From the IMG/VR virus record IMGVR_UViG_3300044568_000183, positions 1 through 31,318 of that record: DNA of 31,318 nt; one strand, given 5' to 3'. The notes below the pieces were generated by a model. The model worked only from the letters and a program-made list of their open reading frames with translations. It made no database searches and was not told the origin of the DNA. This stretch comes from a virus. The translations under genes and the position numbers were made by a program. This document shows, in pieces, positions 1 to 8,974 of this stretch (the stretch's first letter is position 1; each line of letters opens with the position of its first letter).

Positions 1-40
1 TAACTTCTTCTTGTTCACAAACTAGAATAAATAGTTAGGG

Positions 41-68
41 ATGCGGCGGTAATCGCCGCATTCTTTTT
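41..68 (+). terminator. Intrinsic terminator after an upstream gene
   Basis: A perfect 8-bp stem (ATGCGGCG at 41-48, CGCCGCAT at 54-61) with a 5-nt loop is followed by a T-rich tail at 61-68. It stands out as GC-rich in an AT-rich phage. It probably ends the transcript of the gene left of the window. In related phages a capsid gene often lies there, but that gene is not visible. Positions 1-40 hold no gene I can support. Confidence 0.85.
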
Positions 69-88
69 AATAAATTAAATCACATCAA

Positions 89-829
89 ATGAAAAATCAA
101 TCAGTACCAGTAGATAAGATCTACATTCTAAAGGGAGACACAACTCCACTTACTTACATGTTGTCATCAAGGAATACACGTAGAGCACCTCTACTTCACT
201 TTGATGGAAAATCAAACAGGGCATTACGATATGCTATAAACCAGAAGACACCATTCGAGGAAGAACAGGACGGAAACTCTATACTAGAGCCAATTGTCTT
301 TGTTGATGGGGCACTAATTGTTCCTAAAACAAATCCTGTGTTACAGGAGTTCTTATCTTTACATCCAGGTTATGGAGACATATTTGAGGAGGTAAACAAT
401 GAGAAGAATGCTGCAAGCGATATCGAATACTTTAATGCAGAACTAGACGCTTTATTGGCAGCTAGAGAGTTAAACATAGAGATGCTAGAGGCAGTATCTA
501 GAGTTTTATTAGGGGCAAACATCGAGAAGATGTCCACAGCAGAGCTTAAGAGAGACGTGTTTGTTTACGCTAAGTCGTACCCAACAGATTTCTTGAGTAT
601 GCTTAACGATCCTATGTTGAAGCTACAGAATACCTGTGCTAAGTTCTTTGAGTACAATATAATTGTTATGAAGAATAAGGATAGAGACATTTACTTTAAC
701 TTACCACAGAATAAAAAGAAGGTTCTAACCGTCCCATATGGGGAGGATAAAAATTATATACTGGCATCATACCTTCAGACAGACGAAGGGATTGAGGTTC
801 TTAAGTTATTAGAAAATCACGTAAAGTAA
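89..829 (+). CDS. Conserved head-associated virion protein of crAss-like phages
   Basis: This 246-residue protein has no signal peptide or membrane segment. Its pattern (TPLTYMLSSRNTRRAPLLHFD near 20-40, then NRALRYAINQ, EPIVFVDG and FLSLHPGYGDIFEEV near 90) is one I recall from a protein encoded beside the capsid gene in crAss-like phages, usually labelled virion structural protein. The C-terminal half is helical (ELNIEMLEAVSRVLL, STAELKRDVFVYAK). It sits between two intrinsic terminators, so it may be a monocistronic unit. The exact role, such as an auxiliary capsid or head-completion factor, is not shown by the sequence. Family membership is fairly secure; function is inference. Confidence 0.7.
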   Translation: MKNQSVPVDKIYILKGDTTPLTYMLSSRNTRRAPLLHFDGKSNRALRYAINQKTPFEEEQDGNSILEPIVFVDGALIVPKTNPVLQEFLSLHPGYGDIFEEVNNEKNAASDIEYFNAELDALLAARELNIEMLEAVSRVLLGANIEKMSTAELKRDVFVYAKSYPTDFLSMLNDPMLKLQNTCAKFFEYNIIVMKNKDRDIYFNLPQNKKKVLTVPYGEDKNYILASYLQTDEGIEVLKLLENHVK

Positions 830-837
830 TTGAAATT

Positions 838-867
838 AAACACTCCAAAATAAGGGGTGTTTTTTTT
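838..867 (+). terminator. Intrinsic terminator after the head-associated gene
   Basis: AAACACTCC (838-846) pairs with GGGGTGTTT (854-862), a 9-bp stem with one G-T wobble. The loop is 7 nt and a T-run extends to 867. It lies just past the stop codon at 829, and a promoter-like -7 box follows within a few bases. Confidence 0.85.
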
Positions 868-869
868 GC

Positions 870-877
870 TATCTTTG
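870..877 (+). promoter_or_regulatory. Bacteroidota-type -7 box TATCTTTG
   Basis: TATCTTTG matches the TAnnTTTG -7 consensus of the Bacteroidota primary sigma factor. It is directly downstream of a terminator and 16 nt before the next ATG at 894, the right place to start the long structural operon. No clear TTTG -33 element is present at the expected spacing, because the terminator T-run occupies nearby bases. Confidence 0.5.
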
Positions 878-893
878 TAAAAAGTTTTTAATA

Positions 894-1586
894 ATGATAG
901 ACTCAGTAAGAAACACAGTCCTGGCTGCTGTAAATAAAAATAATTTTGGATACATAACCCCAGATGACTTTAATTTATATGCTAAGCAGGCACAGATAGA
1001 TATATTTGAAGATTATTTTTACCAGTACAACACGTGGATAAATAAGATGAACAATAGACAGTCTGGTACTGGATATGCGGACATGGTTAAACTTGTAGAG
1101 GAGGTCATAGATAGCCTATCTTCTACCGCAACGCTTGACCCACTTGGGTTAGGTTCAAACATATTCGAGCTTCCTGAGGACTACTACTACTCAAATACAA
1201 TTAGATACGGTTCAAAGGAGATAGATAGACTATCACATGACAAGGTATTAAACCTACTTTCGTCTAATCTAACATCACCATCTAAGTCATATCCAGCCTA
1301 CACTCAGGAGGGAAATTATATTACAGTGTACCCAGATACAATTACATCTAATGTTAAGTCTCAGTACATAAGAATACCAAAGGATCCTAAGTGGACATAT
1401 ATAATGGTTAATGGGGCTCCTATATTTAATCAAAATAGTGACTACCAAGACTTTGAGCTTCCTCTTACTGACGAGCCTCTACTAGTGGCAAAGATATTAA
1501 AGTATGCTGGCCTATCTATTAGAGAGGGTGATGTGTACCAATTTGGCACTAACGAGCAGAATAGTAATAAACAAATACAAGGATAA
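894..1586 (+). CDS. Head-tail connector / ring-type structural protein
   Basis: This 230-residue soluble protein begins with a helical region (MIDSVRNTVLAAVNKNNFGY, then ITPDDFNLYAKQAQIDIFEDYF). The middle is beta-rich with a DYYYSNTIRYG segment, and the C-terminal part fits a connector fold (PLTDEPLLVAKILKYAGLSIREGDVYQFG). In crAss-like phages a protein of this size lies directly before the ring protein and muzzle. The family is thought to form a ring below the portal, similar in role to P22 gp4. It is the first gene after the promoter-like box and ends 2 nt before the next start. Placement is strong; assignment to a particular ring is inference. Confidence 0.6.
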   Translation: MIDSVRNTVLAAVNKNNFGYITPDDFNLYAKQAQIDIFEDYFYQYNTWINKMNNRQSGTGYADMVKLVEEVIDSLSSTATLDPLGLGSNIFELPEDYYYSNTIRYGSKEIDRLSHDKVLNLLSSNLTSPSKSYPAYTQEGNYITVYPDTITSNVKSQYIRIPKDPKWTYIMVNGAPIFNQNSDYQDFELPLTDEPLLVAKILKYAGLSIREGDVYQFGTNEQNSNKQIQG

Positions 1587-1588
1587 TA

Positions 1589-2506
1589 ATGGCATACTTA
1601 ACTGGTTATCAGTACTATGAAAATTCTGGAGAGAATCCAGAGGGAGAGAACTGGGGTTCGTACCAGTACCTGTCTCTAGAGGATGTTGTAAATAACTTTA
1701 TGTTGATGTATGTTGGTAACGACAAGTTAATAAACAACGTGTCAAGATACAATGTACTGTTCCATGCAAAGAGAGGTATTCAAGAGATAAATTACGATGC
1801 ACTTAAGGAGATAAAGGTTCTTGAGATAAGTATATGTGACGACCTTAAGTTTGTTCTTCCAGATAATTATGTAAACTACGTAAGGATTTCCTTATATAAG
1901 GACGGAATACTTCGTCCACTTACAGAGAACATACAGACAAACTATAGTAACAGTTACCTACAGGACAACAACTGTAGAATTTTATTTGATCAGGATGGTG
2001 ATATCTTAGAGGGTACGTCTATTATGGACAACGATAGAATAACTAACCAACAGAAGACTATGTATCCAGGATCTGGTCCGTTTAGTGGCAGAGAGGGTTT
2101 CAATTACAATGGAATGTGGTACTTCGACTACCCTATTGGTTCTAGATTTGGTCTTAATACAGAAACAGCTAACATTAATCCTACATACAGAATTGATAAG
2201 AAGTCTGGAGTTATAAACTTTGGTTCTGGAATGGCTGGTGAGCTATGTATCCTTGAGTACGTTTCAGATGGTATGGAGAACGGTGACGACTCTAGCGTAA
2301 GTGTAAACAAGATGGCAGAGGAGTTTATATATGCTTATATTAAGTACCAGATACTTAACTCTAAGTTTGGTGTTCAGGAGTACGTTGTACAGAGAGCCAA
2401 GAAGGAGAAGACCGCTATACTAAGGAACACTAGAATAAGAATTGGAAATATTCACCCAGGCAGACTTCTTATGAATATGAGAGGTAAAGATAAATGGATT
2501 AAATAG
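1589..2506 (+). CDS. crAss-like ring protein
   Basis: This 305-residue protein has a highly recognisable N-terminus (MAYLTGYQYYENSGE, then NWGSYQYLSLEDVVNNFMLM). Other conserved blocks are ILFDQDGDILEG near 130, YFDYPIGSRFGLNTETANIN near 175-195, FGSGMAGELCILEYVSDGM near 215 and the C-terminal NIHPGRLLMNMRGKDKWIK. I recall this pattern as a near-universal structural protein of crAss-like phages, now assigned to the portal-proximal ring stack. The start follows the previous stop by 2 nt and the gene stops with TAG 2 nt before the muzzle gene. It is the best single marker for the phage group in this window. Confidence 0.75.
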   Translation: MAYLTGYQYYENSGENPEGENWGSYQYLSLEDVVNNFMLMYVGNDKLINNVSRYNVLFHAKRGIQEINYDALKEIKVLEISICDDLKFVLPDNYVNYVRISLYKDGILRPLTENIQTNYSNSYLQDNNCRILFDQDGDILEGTSIMDNDRITNQQKTMYPGSGPFSGREGFNYNGMWYFDYPIGSRFGLNTETANINPTYRIDKKSGVINFGSGMAGELCILEYVSDGMENGDDSSVSVNKMAEEFIYAYIKYQILNSKFGVQEYVVQRAKKEKTAILRNTRIRIGNIHPGRLLMNMRGKDKWIK

Positions 2507-2508
2507 AT

Positions 2509-5500
2509 ATGGCAGATGCACTAAATACAGCTGAGGCATTATTCTATGCTGGTAAAATGAATAAGGATCTTGACGAGAGATTTATTAAACCAGGTGAATA
2601 TATTGACGCTTTAAATATAAGAATTGGATCATCAGAGCTTGGAGCCTCTAGCAACTCAGACTTAGGAAGTGTTGGTGCTATAGAGAACTCTAAGGGAAAT
2701 ACTCTACTAACACCAAACATACAGTACATAAGTGGTGATGCTAGATGTATAGGTGCGTACGAGGACAGTTCAAAAGAGACCATATATTGGTTTGTAACAT
2801 CTACAGATGCTGACCTTGTCTTGTCATACAACACAAACACTAGCACTTTATTTTACCACCTAGTATCTTTATCGTTAAATCCTATTTTAAAATTCGATAA
2901 GGATTACCTTATAAACGGTATTAATAAGATTGACGACTTATTGTTTTGGACGGACAACTTGAACCCTCCAAGGAGAATTAATGTAAATAGCAGCTACACT
3001 ACATTTGATGAGAGTGACATATCTGTTATAGTTGCTCCACCTATGAGTGCTCCAGAAGTTTCGTTATATGACTCTGGAGGAGATGAGAACTATGTTCTAG
3101 AAAAATTTCTATCTTTTTCGTATAGGTACAAGTATGACAATGGAGAGTACAGTGCTCTTTCTCAGTTTTCAGACATAGCATTTGAGCCAAAACAGTTTGA
3201 TTTAGATTATAATAATTTTGAAAACTTAGGAATGACAAATTCTTTTAATTCAATAATTATAAAGTTTAATACTGGTCCAAGACAGGTTGTAGGTATAGAC
3301 GTATGCTTTAAATCTTCAGACTCAAATATAATAAATGTAATAGAAAAGTTTGATAAGAAAAAAGAGGGATGGTTAAATAACTATCCAAATCAGTCATTAG
3401 TATTTACAAATAGAAAGATATATACTGTACTTTTAGAGAGTGAGTTGTTGAGATTATATGATAATGTCCCTAGGATAGCAAAGGCTCAGACATCTATTGG
3501 AAATAGGATAATGTATGGGAACTACGTAGATGGATACGATGTAGGTCAGGTAAACTATTCACTAGATGTTGTAAGCACATATGCATCAGAAGACACGGTA
3601 AATGTCACATATAGTAATGGAATTCCATATACAATAGATACGACTAAAAATATTCCGTTATCTATGTTAAATATAGATCTTACAGGAAAGAGTTTAAAAA
3701 AAGATTATGCATTAATAATTAATTTTGAAATTATACATGACTCGTACTCTGGAAATCCTGCATTTAATACTACTGAATCTCCAGGTCCAGGTTCTGCAAA
3801 TAACTTTTCATATTCGTTTATTTTTGTATTGTCAAAAGACTATAGCTCTGTATTTGAGATGGCTACAAGTCAGGAATTTAAAGACGCAGTATCAACTCAC
3901 AAGCCATACGCTGATGCAACTAAAGGGAACTCTCTAACAGATGTGTATAACAGGGATAAAGTTGGAAAACCAGGTGATGGAACATATCCTCAGTGGTACG
4001 ATATAGATAGTGGAATAACATCGATAGGAGGGGCGTTCTTAATAGATGCTACACCAGGTAGCAATATAATTGGGATACAGTGCCCTGCTGTAAAATTTGA
4101 AACAGAGTTTCCAACTGGGACTTTTTTATATGCGTATCAGTACTTTAAGAATTCAGTTACAGATGCTTTTTTTGCCAAATTAGGAGCTAAGAGAAGTTTA
4201 CACAGTAATAGAGATTACGAGCTTGCAATTGTGTATATGGATAATTATCTAAGAAGTTCTACAGCTCTTGTTGATACAAATAACACAGTATATATAGGTC
4301 CTAATAATTCAGACTCTATAAATAATATTAGGGCTACAATATATAGCCGCCCTCCTGATTGGGCTACAAAATATAAGTTTGTTCTAAAGCAGTCTGTATC
4401 TTCTTATGAGACCGTGTATTCAGGATTATTTTATCCTGATACTGCAGAAGAGATATGGTTTAAATTAGAGGGTGAGAATAGACAGAAGATAGTTGAAAAT
4501 CAAACGCTTATAGTTAAGTCTGACACAAATGGTATTGTTAACAATCTTATTGAGACAACTGTTTTAGGTCTTGTATCTCAGCCTAATAATTTTATAATCG
4601 GAAATAAGAATGAGGGTGGTTCAGAGATAATTGAGCCTTCAGGATTGTATATGAAACTTAGACCGTCAGGTTTTTCTGCAGAGTATGATCCTGACTCATT
4701 TAGATGGCCTGGACGTATAGCTAATAGAAATTACGTTCAGTATTACTTTGATGAGTTAAATCCAAAATTTAAACCACTTATAGCAGTATCTCCAACAAAT
4801 AGACAGTATAGACCATTTGCAATTCCTGCTGGAAGTCAGATATCTTTTTACGTTCATGCGGATAGAAACAGAAGAGGAAGCAGTTGTGATAGTTATTTTT
4901 ACACATACTCAAAAAACTTCGTATCAGGAAACAACTACGACAATATGTTCGACTGGTTTAATGCAGAGGGACCTAATCTGAATGAGATGACTCAAGGTGG
5001 CGGAGAAGGATCTCTTGGTAATCCAGTTGTCCGTACAACATTTTTAGGATGGTCAGAATCTTTAAATGATTTAAGTGGAAACTTTGTAAATAATTTTTTA
5101 TTTCAGGCAGAGAATGCAAGTACTGGAGACATAGAAATAAATAAATACGGACTTACTTATGAACAGGGAAGGCTTAGGTTTGTTGCAACAACAGGAATGC
5201 CTGGATGTAGTAGTCCAAATGGAAGAAGGTCTATGGTTAATGTAGATATAAAGGTTCAGACGGCAGCTGGAGTTTTAATATTTGAGACTAAAGCAGAGCC
5301 TTCAAACGGTGAGATATACTTTGAGAACAGTCAGAGCTTTGATATAGTTGATGGGTATCACATGAGTGGAAGTAGAGATAATGATCAGAATCAGACTGAG
5401 TCTCAGAATGCGATTATAGACTTAGAATTCTTTAACTGTTTCTCATTTGGAAATGGAGTTGAGAGTTATAAGATAAAAGACACTCTAACTGGAGCTCCAT

Positions 5501-6927
5501 TCTACTTAGGTAGCAGGGTTACTGCAGTATCTCAGGAAGACTTTAAGGAGGCTCACAGGTACGCTGGTATTACATACAGCGGTATATATAACGCAGAGAC
5601 AAATCTAAATAAACTTAACGAGTTCAACCTAGCCCTTGTAAACTGGAAGGACTGTGAGAAGTCGTTCGGACCAATTAATTTGATGCATGGAAGGAAGACA
5701 GATGTACTTGTGCTTCAAGAGGATAAGGTATCAAATGTGCTGGTTGGTAAGAACTTACTTTCTGATGCAGCTGGAGGTGGAGCGATAACAGCTACGCCAG
5801 AGGTTCTTGGAACTCAGATAGCTAGGATAGAGGAGTACGGAATAAGTAGTAACCCAGAGAGCTTTGTTGTGTACGGGTACGACTCGTACTTCACAGACAC
5901 TAAGAGGAACGTGGTTCTTAACTTAAAGGGAGACGACTTAATTCCTATATCTAACACTGGAATGAGTAGCTGGTTTAGGAACAAGTTTAAGGATAGAGTT
6001 GGATACCAGAATATTGGAGGTTACGACCCGTATATGAAGGAGTACGTACTATCTCTTAATAACAATAAGTTACCATCAGAACCAATAGTCTACAACTGTG
6101 GAACAACAATATCTCAGCAAAATACATCTACTCCATCATTTTTTTATGTTGAGGTTGGAAGTATGATTGGTGATGTTGATATAGACTATAACTTCTCTAG
6201 TGGAAGCTCTGACATAATTGTTAGGTACAATGGGGCTGTGGTTGTAGACAGAACAATTACTGGAAGTGGATTCTATTCGTTCAATAAGACGCTGGTAGAT
6301 CCAACCATAATAGAGGTGGAGATGTATCCTGTTGACGCTACTTATAGTATACTATTTAATTGTGCAGCATCTGAAGAGATCACAGTAGTTAGAATAGTTT
6401 TAAACTCTGTTGATGACCTAGGAAAGACCATACATAATAACTATAACTGGACGCTTGGATCTCACACAAGTTCAACTAATACTGACTTTGTAATAATGGA
6501 GAGCGACACTGTGTCTCTATACGATACAGATACAGCGATGGCATCTTTTGGACCTATACCTGCGTTTGGAAGTACAGTTAAAATGAGCTCTAATAAACTA
6601 ACTGACGACACGTTTGTGTTTGATAATAATAACTTTAAGTATCTAGTGTCTGACACTCTATACTCAGAGAGTGAGGTTGACTTGTTAAAGTATGAATTAG
6701 ACGTGGCGACTCCAGTTTTAAATCCATCAACTGGAAACTACGAGGCTAGCTTTTTATACGATAACCCAAACAGATACAAGTACCTGTACCTTGTGTGGGA
6801 CTATATGATAAGCACATCTATAGATATATGTTATAACGAGTTGTCTTTTACTGAGGCGTGTAATTGCGTTTTATCAGATTATAACATATTAGATTATTCA
6901 GCAACAGATTATTCAGTAACAATTTAA
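2509..6927 (+). CDS. Muzzle / tail-hub protein (crAss-like, P22 gp10-like role)
   Basis: This 1472-residue, mainly beta protein starts MADALNTAEALFYAGKMNKD and DERFIKPGEYIDALNIRIGS, the N-terminus I recall for the large tail-stabilisation or muzzle protein of crAss-like phages, which closes the tail beneath the ring proteins. It has no signal peptide or membrane helix. Aromatic- and glycine-rich beta repeats dominate (for example VSTYASEDTVNVTYSNGIPY near 350). A cysteine-containing segment sits near the C-terminus (CYNELSFTEACNC). Codon use changes along the gene: the middle, roughly 3180-5200, is more AT-rich than the last third. It lies between the ring gene and the fibre cassette, matching the assembly order. 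Confidence 0.68.
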   Translation: MADALNTAEALFYAGKMNKDLDERFIKPGEYIDALNIRIGSSELGASSNSDLGSVGAIENSKGNTLLTPNIQYISGDARCIGAYEDSSKETIYWFVTSTDADLVLSYNTNTSTLFYHLVSLSLNPILKFDKDYLINGINKIDDLLFWTDNLNPPRRINVNSSYTTFDESDISVIVAPPMSAPEVSLYDSGGDENYVLEKFLSFSYRYKYDNGEYSALSQFSDIAFEPKQFDLDYNNFENLGMTNSFNSIIIKFNTGPRQVVGIDVCFKSSDSNIINVIEKFDKKKEGWLNNYPNQSLVFTNRKIYTVLLESELLRLYDNVPRIAKAQTSIGNRIMYGNYVDGYDVGQVNYSLDVVSTYASEDTVNVTYSNGIPYTIDTTKNIPLSMLNIDLTGKSLKKDYALIINFEIIHDSYSGNPAFNTTESPGPGSANNFSYSFIFVLSKDYSSVFEMATSQEFKDAVSTHKPYADATKGNSLTDVYNRDKVGKPGDGTYPQWYDIDSGITSIGGAFLIDATPGSNIIGIQCPAVKFETEFPTGTFLYAYQYFKNSVTDAFFAKLGAKRSLHSNRDYELAIVYMDNYLRSSTALVDTNNTVYIGPNNSDSINNIRATIYSRPPDWATKYKFVLKQSVSSYETVYSGLFYPDTAEEIWFKLEGENRQKIVENQTLIVKSDTNGIVNNLIETTVLGLVSQPNNFIIGNKNEGGSEIIEPSGLYMKLRPSGFSAEYDPDSFRWPGRIANRNYVQYYFDELNPKFKPLIAVSPTNRQYRPFAIPAGSQISFYVHADRNRRGSSCDSYFYTYSKNFVSGNNYDNMFDWFNAEGPNLNEMTQGGGEGSLGNPVVRTTFLGWSESLNDLSGNFVNNFLFQAENASTGDIEINKYGLTYEQGRLRFVATTGMPGCSSPNGRRSMVNVDIKVQTAAGVLIFETKAEPSNGEIYFENSQSFDIVDGYHMSGSRDNDQNQTESQNAIIDLEFFNCFSFGNGVESYKIKDTLTGAPFYLGSRVTAVSQEDFKEAHRYAGITYSGIYNAETNLNKLNEFNLALVNWKDCEKSFGPINLMHGRKTDVLVLQEDKVSNVLVGKNLLSDAAGGGAITATPEVLGTQIARIEEYGISSNPESFVVYGYDSYFTDTKRNVVLNLKGDDLIPISNTGMSSWFRNKFKDRVGYQNIGGYDPYMKEYVLSLNNNKLPSEPIVYNCGTTISQQNTSTPSFFYVEVGSMIGDVDIDYNFSSGSSDIIVRYNGAVVVDRTITGSGFYSFNKTLVDPTIIEVEMYPVDATYSILFNCAASEEITVVRIVLNSVDDLGKTIHNNYNWTLGSHTSSTNTDFVIMESDTVSLYDTDTAMASFGPIPAFGSTVKMSSNKLTDDTFVFDNNNFKYLVSDTLYSESEVDLLKYELDVATPVLNPSTGNYEASFLYDNPNRYKYLYLVWDYMISTSIDICYNELSFTEACNCVLSDYNILDYSATDYSVTI

Positions 6928-6939
6928 AAATATATAAAA

Positions 6940-7371
6940 ATGGCAACAAGATCAGCTTTAACAACATTAATAAATACAAATTTAGAGTCTGGAACAAGTA
7001 TTACAGCAGAGTTACATAGAGAAGTAGAACAGGCTATTGTTGATTCTTCAGTTCCATATAACAGAGGTACAATACTATTAGGTGACCTTGACATATCTCC
7101 TGGAACTTTTACTACTACAGGAGATATATCATCAGCAGTCTGTTCTTCAACATTAACAGGAATATTATGTACAATGCAAAATGAAATGCCAAACACTAAT
7201 TATTTAGTAAGATTACATGTTCAAAGTCTTGGCACTCTTTCATCAGATGCACAAATAATGTGCCCTGTATTTTCCACTGTATCAACAACTCAATTTAGAT
7301 TTCATATATATGAAATAGGAAATTATACTCAAAATATAAAAATGAATGTTGAAGTAATATCATTAGATTAA
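6940..7371 (+). CDS. Small tail-fibre-associated protein
   Basis: This 143-residue protein has a helical N-terminal adapter (MATRSALTTLINTNLESGTS and ITAELHREVEQAIVDSS) followed by a beta-strand-rich C-terminal domain. I recall the adapter as the start of many small fibre or appendage proteins in Bacteroidota podoviruses, where it probably docks to the tail hub and is followed by a variable receptor-side domain. It begins 12 nt after the muzzle gene and ends 1 nt before the next gene. The AT-rich codon use differs from the 3' end of the muzzle gene. The function is inferred from position and N-terminal pattern. Confidence 0.55.
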   Translation: MATRSALTTLINTNLESGTSITAELHREVEQAIVDSSVPYNRGTILLGDLDISPGTFTTTGDISSAVCSSTLTGILCTMQNEMPNTNYLVRLHVQSLGTLSSDAQIMCPVFSTVSTTQFRFHIYEIGNYTQNIKMNVEVISLD

Positions 7372-7372
7372 T

Positions 7373-8176
7373 ATGATTGTATATATAGACTCGGCAAGTT
7401 TTTCAAATGCAACATCAGTATTCCTGGATGAGTTGCTAACTATTATAGCACCAGATGGGTACTACTCTGATGACTCTTACTATAGACAACAAATAGATGG
7501 TAAGTTAATAGATCTGCTTCCTTGTGTTGGTATATACACTGTGTCTATAACTGCTGTTGGAGAAACTACAGCAACCTTTAATGGAAACCTCATAAACAAT
7601 GGTGGAGATGTTAACGCGGTTAGAGGATTCGTTTATGGAACAAGTACGAATCCAACTACTTCTAATAGTGTAATAACAGATACTGTAATGGCTCAGGGAA
7701 CCTACTCGTTAAACGTGACTGGACTAACAACTGGAGTTACGTACTACGTTAGGGCGTACACTATAGTATTTGGAGAGACAATATATGGGGATGAGTTAAG
7801 TTTTACGACAGTAGCTACAGCAAACTTAACATACGTTAATGATGTATCACCTGACCCGCTATGTGGTAGCTCTGTATTAGTTACAATTAGTCCTAATGTA
7901 AATACTTTAGTAAATATTACAGCTTCCTTTGCATCAGGAGGAAATGCACTGTGGAATTCTGGCTATACTCCAGAGGCAGGAGTTACTGAAGTGTATTCAA
8001 ATCTTTCAAATGATGTAGTAAGTGCTGGAGTTACTAAAAAATATAGATATGGTATAGCGGCAGGAGCAGGTAATACATATACAAGTAGTATAACTATTGT
8101 AGTTAAAAATGCTTCTACTAATGCAACTTTGGCTACCCATGTTTTTACTAGAACACATGATGGCACACAATGTTAA
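7373..8176 (+). CDS. Fibronectin-III-like tail fibre / adhesin
   Basis: This 267-residue protein has an N-terminal anchor-like part (about 1-50, MIVYIDSASFSNATSVFLDE) and then a probable fibronectin type III or similar Ig-like domain at about 53-145. That domain shows the typical ATFNGNLINNGG, RGFVYGTSTNP, LTGLTTGVTYYVRAY-type pattern and ends YGDELSFTT. The C-terminal 110 residues are another beta domain rich in Asn, Thr and Ser. There is no secretion signal, so a virion role is more likely than a secreted one. It sits in the variable fibre cassette and probably contributes to contact with host surface glycans or proteins. The receptor is unknown. Confidence 0.6.
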   Translation: MIVYIDSASFSNATSVFLDELLTIIAPDGYYSDDSYYRQQIDGKLIDLLPCVGIYTVSITAVGETTATFNGNLINNGGDVNAVRGFVYGTSTNPTTSNSVITDTVMAQGTYSLNVTGLTTGVTYYVRAYTIVFGETIYGDELSFTTVATANLTYVNDVSPDPLCGSSVLVTISPNVNTLVNITASFASGGNALWNSGYTPEAGVTEVYSNLSNDVVSAGVTKKYRYGIAAGAGNTYTSSITIVVKNASTNATLATHVFTRTHDGTQC

Positions 8177-8192
8177 ATATAGCAATAACAAT

Positions 8193-8954
8193 ATGGCAAA
8201 CACAATAGCGTACAGCGACTCGTCTCAGGGGTGGACATCATTCTTCTCTTACATACCAGAAAAGATAATAGGGATGAACAGTTACCTCTATACATTTAAG
8301 GGAGGTAACCTGTACAGGCACAACACAAACGAGCTTAGAAATAATTTCTATGGGGAGCAGTATACATCAAAGGTTGCTGGAGTGTTCAACTTGGACCCGA
8401 CATCTGTTAAGAATTTTAACACGTTCTCTACAGATAATGACACCCCATGGGACTGCACGTTCTATACAGACCTATCCAAGGGGCATATACTTTCCTCTCA
8501 GTTTGTTGAGAAGGAGGGTGGATACTTTGCGTACATAAGGAGCTCTTCAAATAGTAACGACTTAAGGCTGAGGTCTTCTCAAGGTATCGGTGTTCCAGTG
8601 TCTGTTGATTCGTCTAATACATCTGCTGTTGTAGTCACGTTCTCAGGAAATATAGGGAGCATTCTTAGTGTAGGAGATAACGTGTTAGCTGGTGCTATAG
8701 TATCTAATGCAGTATCATCAACTAGATTTATAGGTGTTGTAACGGCAAGGACTAGCAAGTCAATAACAATAAACACCACTGTTATAGGTGGAAGCCTTCC
8801 ACTTGTAACTGATATGGTATTATATACAAAAAATATGGACGCTGAGTCTTATGGACTGAGGGGGTACTTCATGCAGTTTGAACTAGAGAATACCGCGACT
8901 AGTAGGATACAGCTGTACAATGTGCAGTCAAGTATTTTCAAAAGTAATCCTTAA
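8193..8954 (+). CDS. Tail/appendage structural protein of Bacteroidota podoviruses
   Basis: I place the start at the ATG at 8193 (MANTIAYSDSSQGWTSFFSY). An in-frame ATG at 8109 exists, but it would overlap the previous gene by 68 nt and add a low-complexity leader unlike the family. The 253-residue protein has the conserved pattern YSD..QGWTSFFSYIPE, then MNSYLYTFKGGNLYRHN and a NNFYGEQY segment near 50. I recall this from tail-associated proteins of many Bacteroidota phages. The C-terminal half contains a beta domain with repeated Ser/Val strands (about 130-200). It closes the fibre cassette, and the codon use becomes more GC-rich again at its start. Confidence 0.6.
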   Translation: MANTIAYSDSSQGWTSFFSYIPEKIIGMNSYLYTFKGGNLYRHNTNELRNNFYGEQYTSKVAGVFNLDPTSVKNFNTFSTDNDTPWDCTFYTDLSKGHILSSQFVEKEGGYFAYIRSSSNSNDLRLRSSQGIGVPVSVDSSNTSAVVVTFSGNIGSILSVGDNVLAGAIVSNAVSSTRFIGVVTARTSKSITINTTVIGGSLPLVTDMVLYTKNMDAESYGLRGYFMQFELENTATSRIQLYNVQSSIFKSNP

Positions 8955-8962
8955 AAATTCAC

Positions 8963-8970
8963 TACCTTTG
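8963..8970 (+). promoter_or_regulatory. -7 box TACCTTTG directly before the GNAT gene
   Basis: TACCTTTG matches TAnnTTTG and ends 4 nt before the ATG at 8975. In Bacteroidota the transcript starts a few bases after this box, so a transcript from here would be leaderless or nearly so. The upstream sequence is AT-rich but has no clean TTTG -33 element at standard spacing, so the call is tentative. Confidence 0.4.
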
Positions 8971-8974
8971 CAGT

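Noticed and set aside
8109-8192. Upstream in-frame ATG extending the tail protein by 28 residues
   Set aside because: It overlaps the fibre gene by 68 nt and encodes a Met/Leu-rich leader unlike the family; the ATG at 8193 matches the conserved N-terminus.
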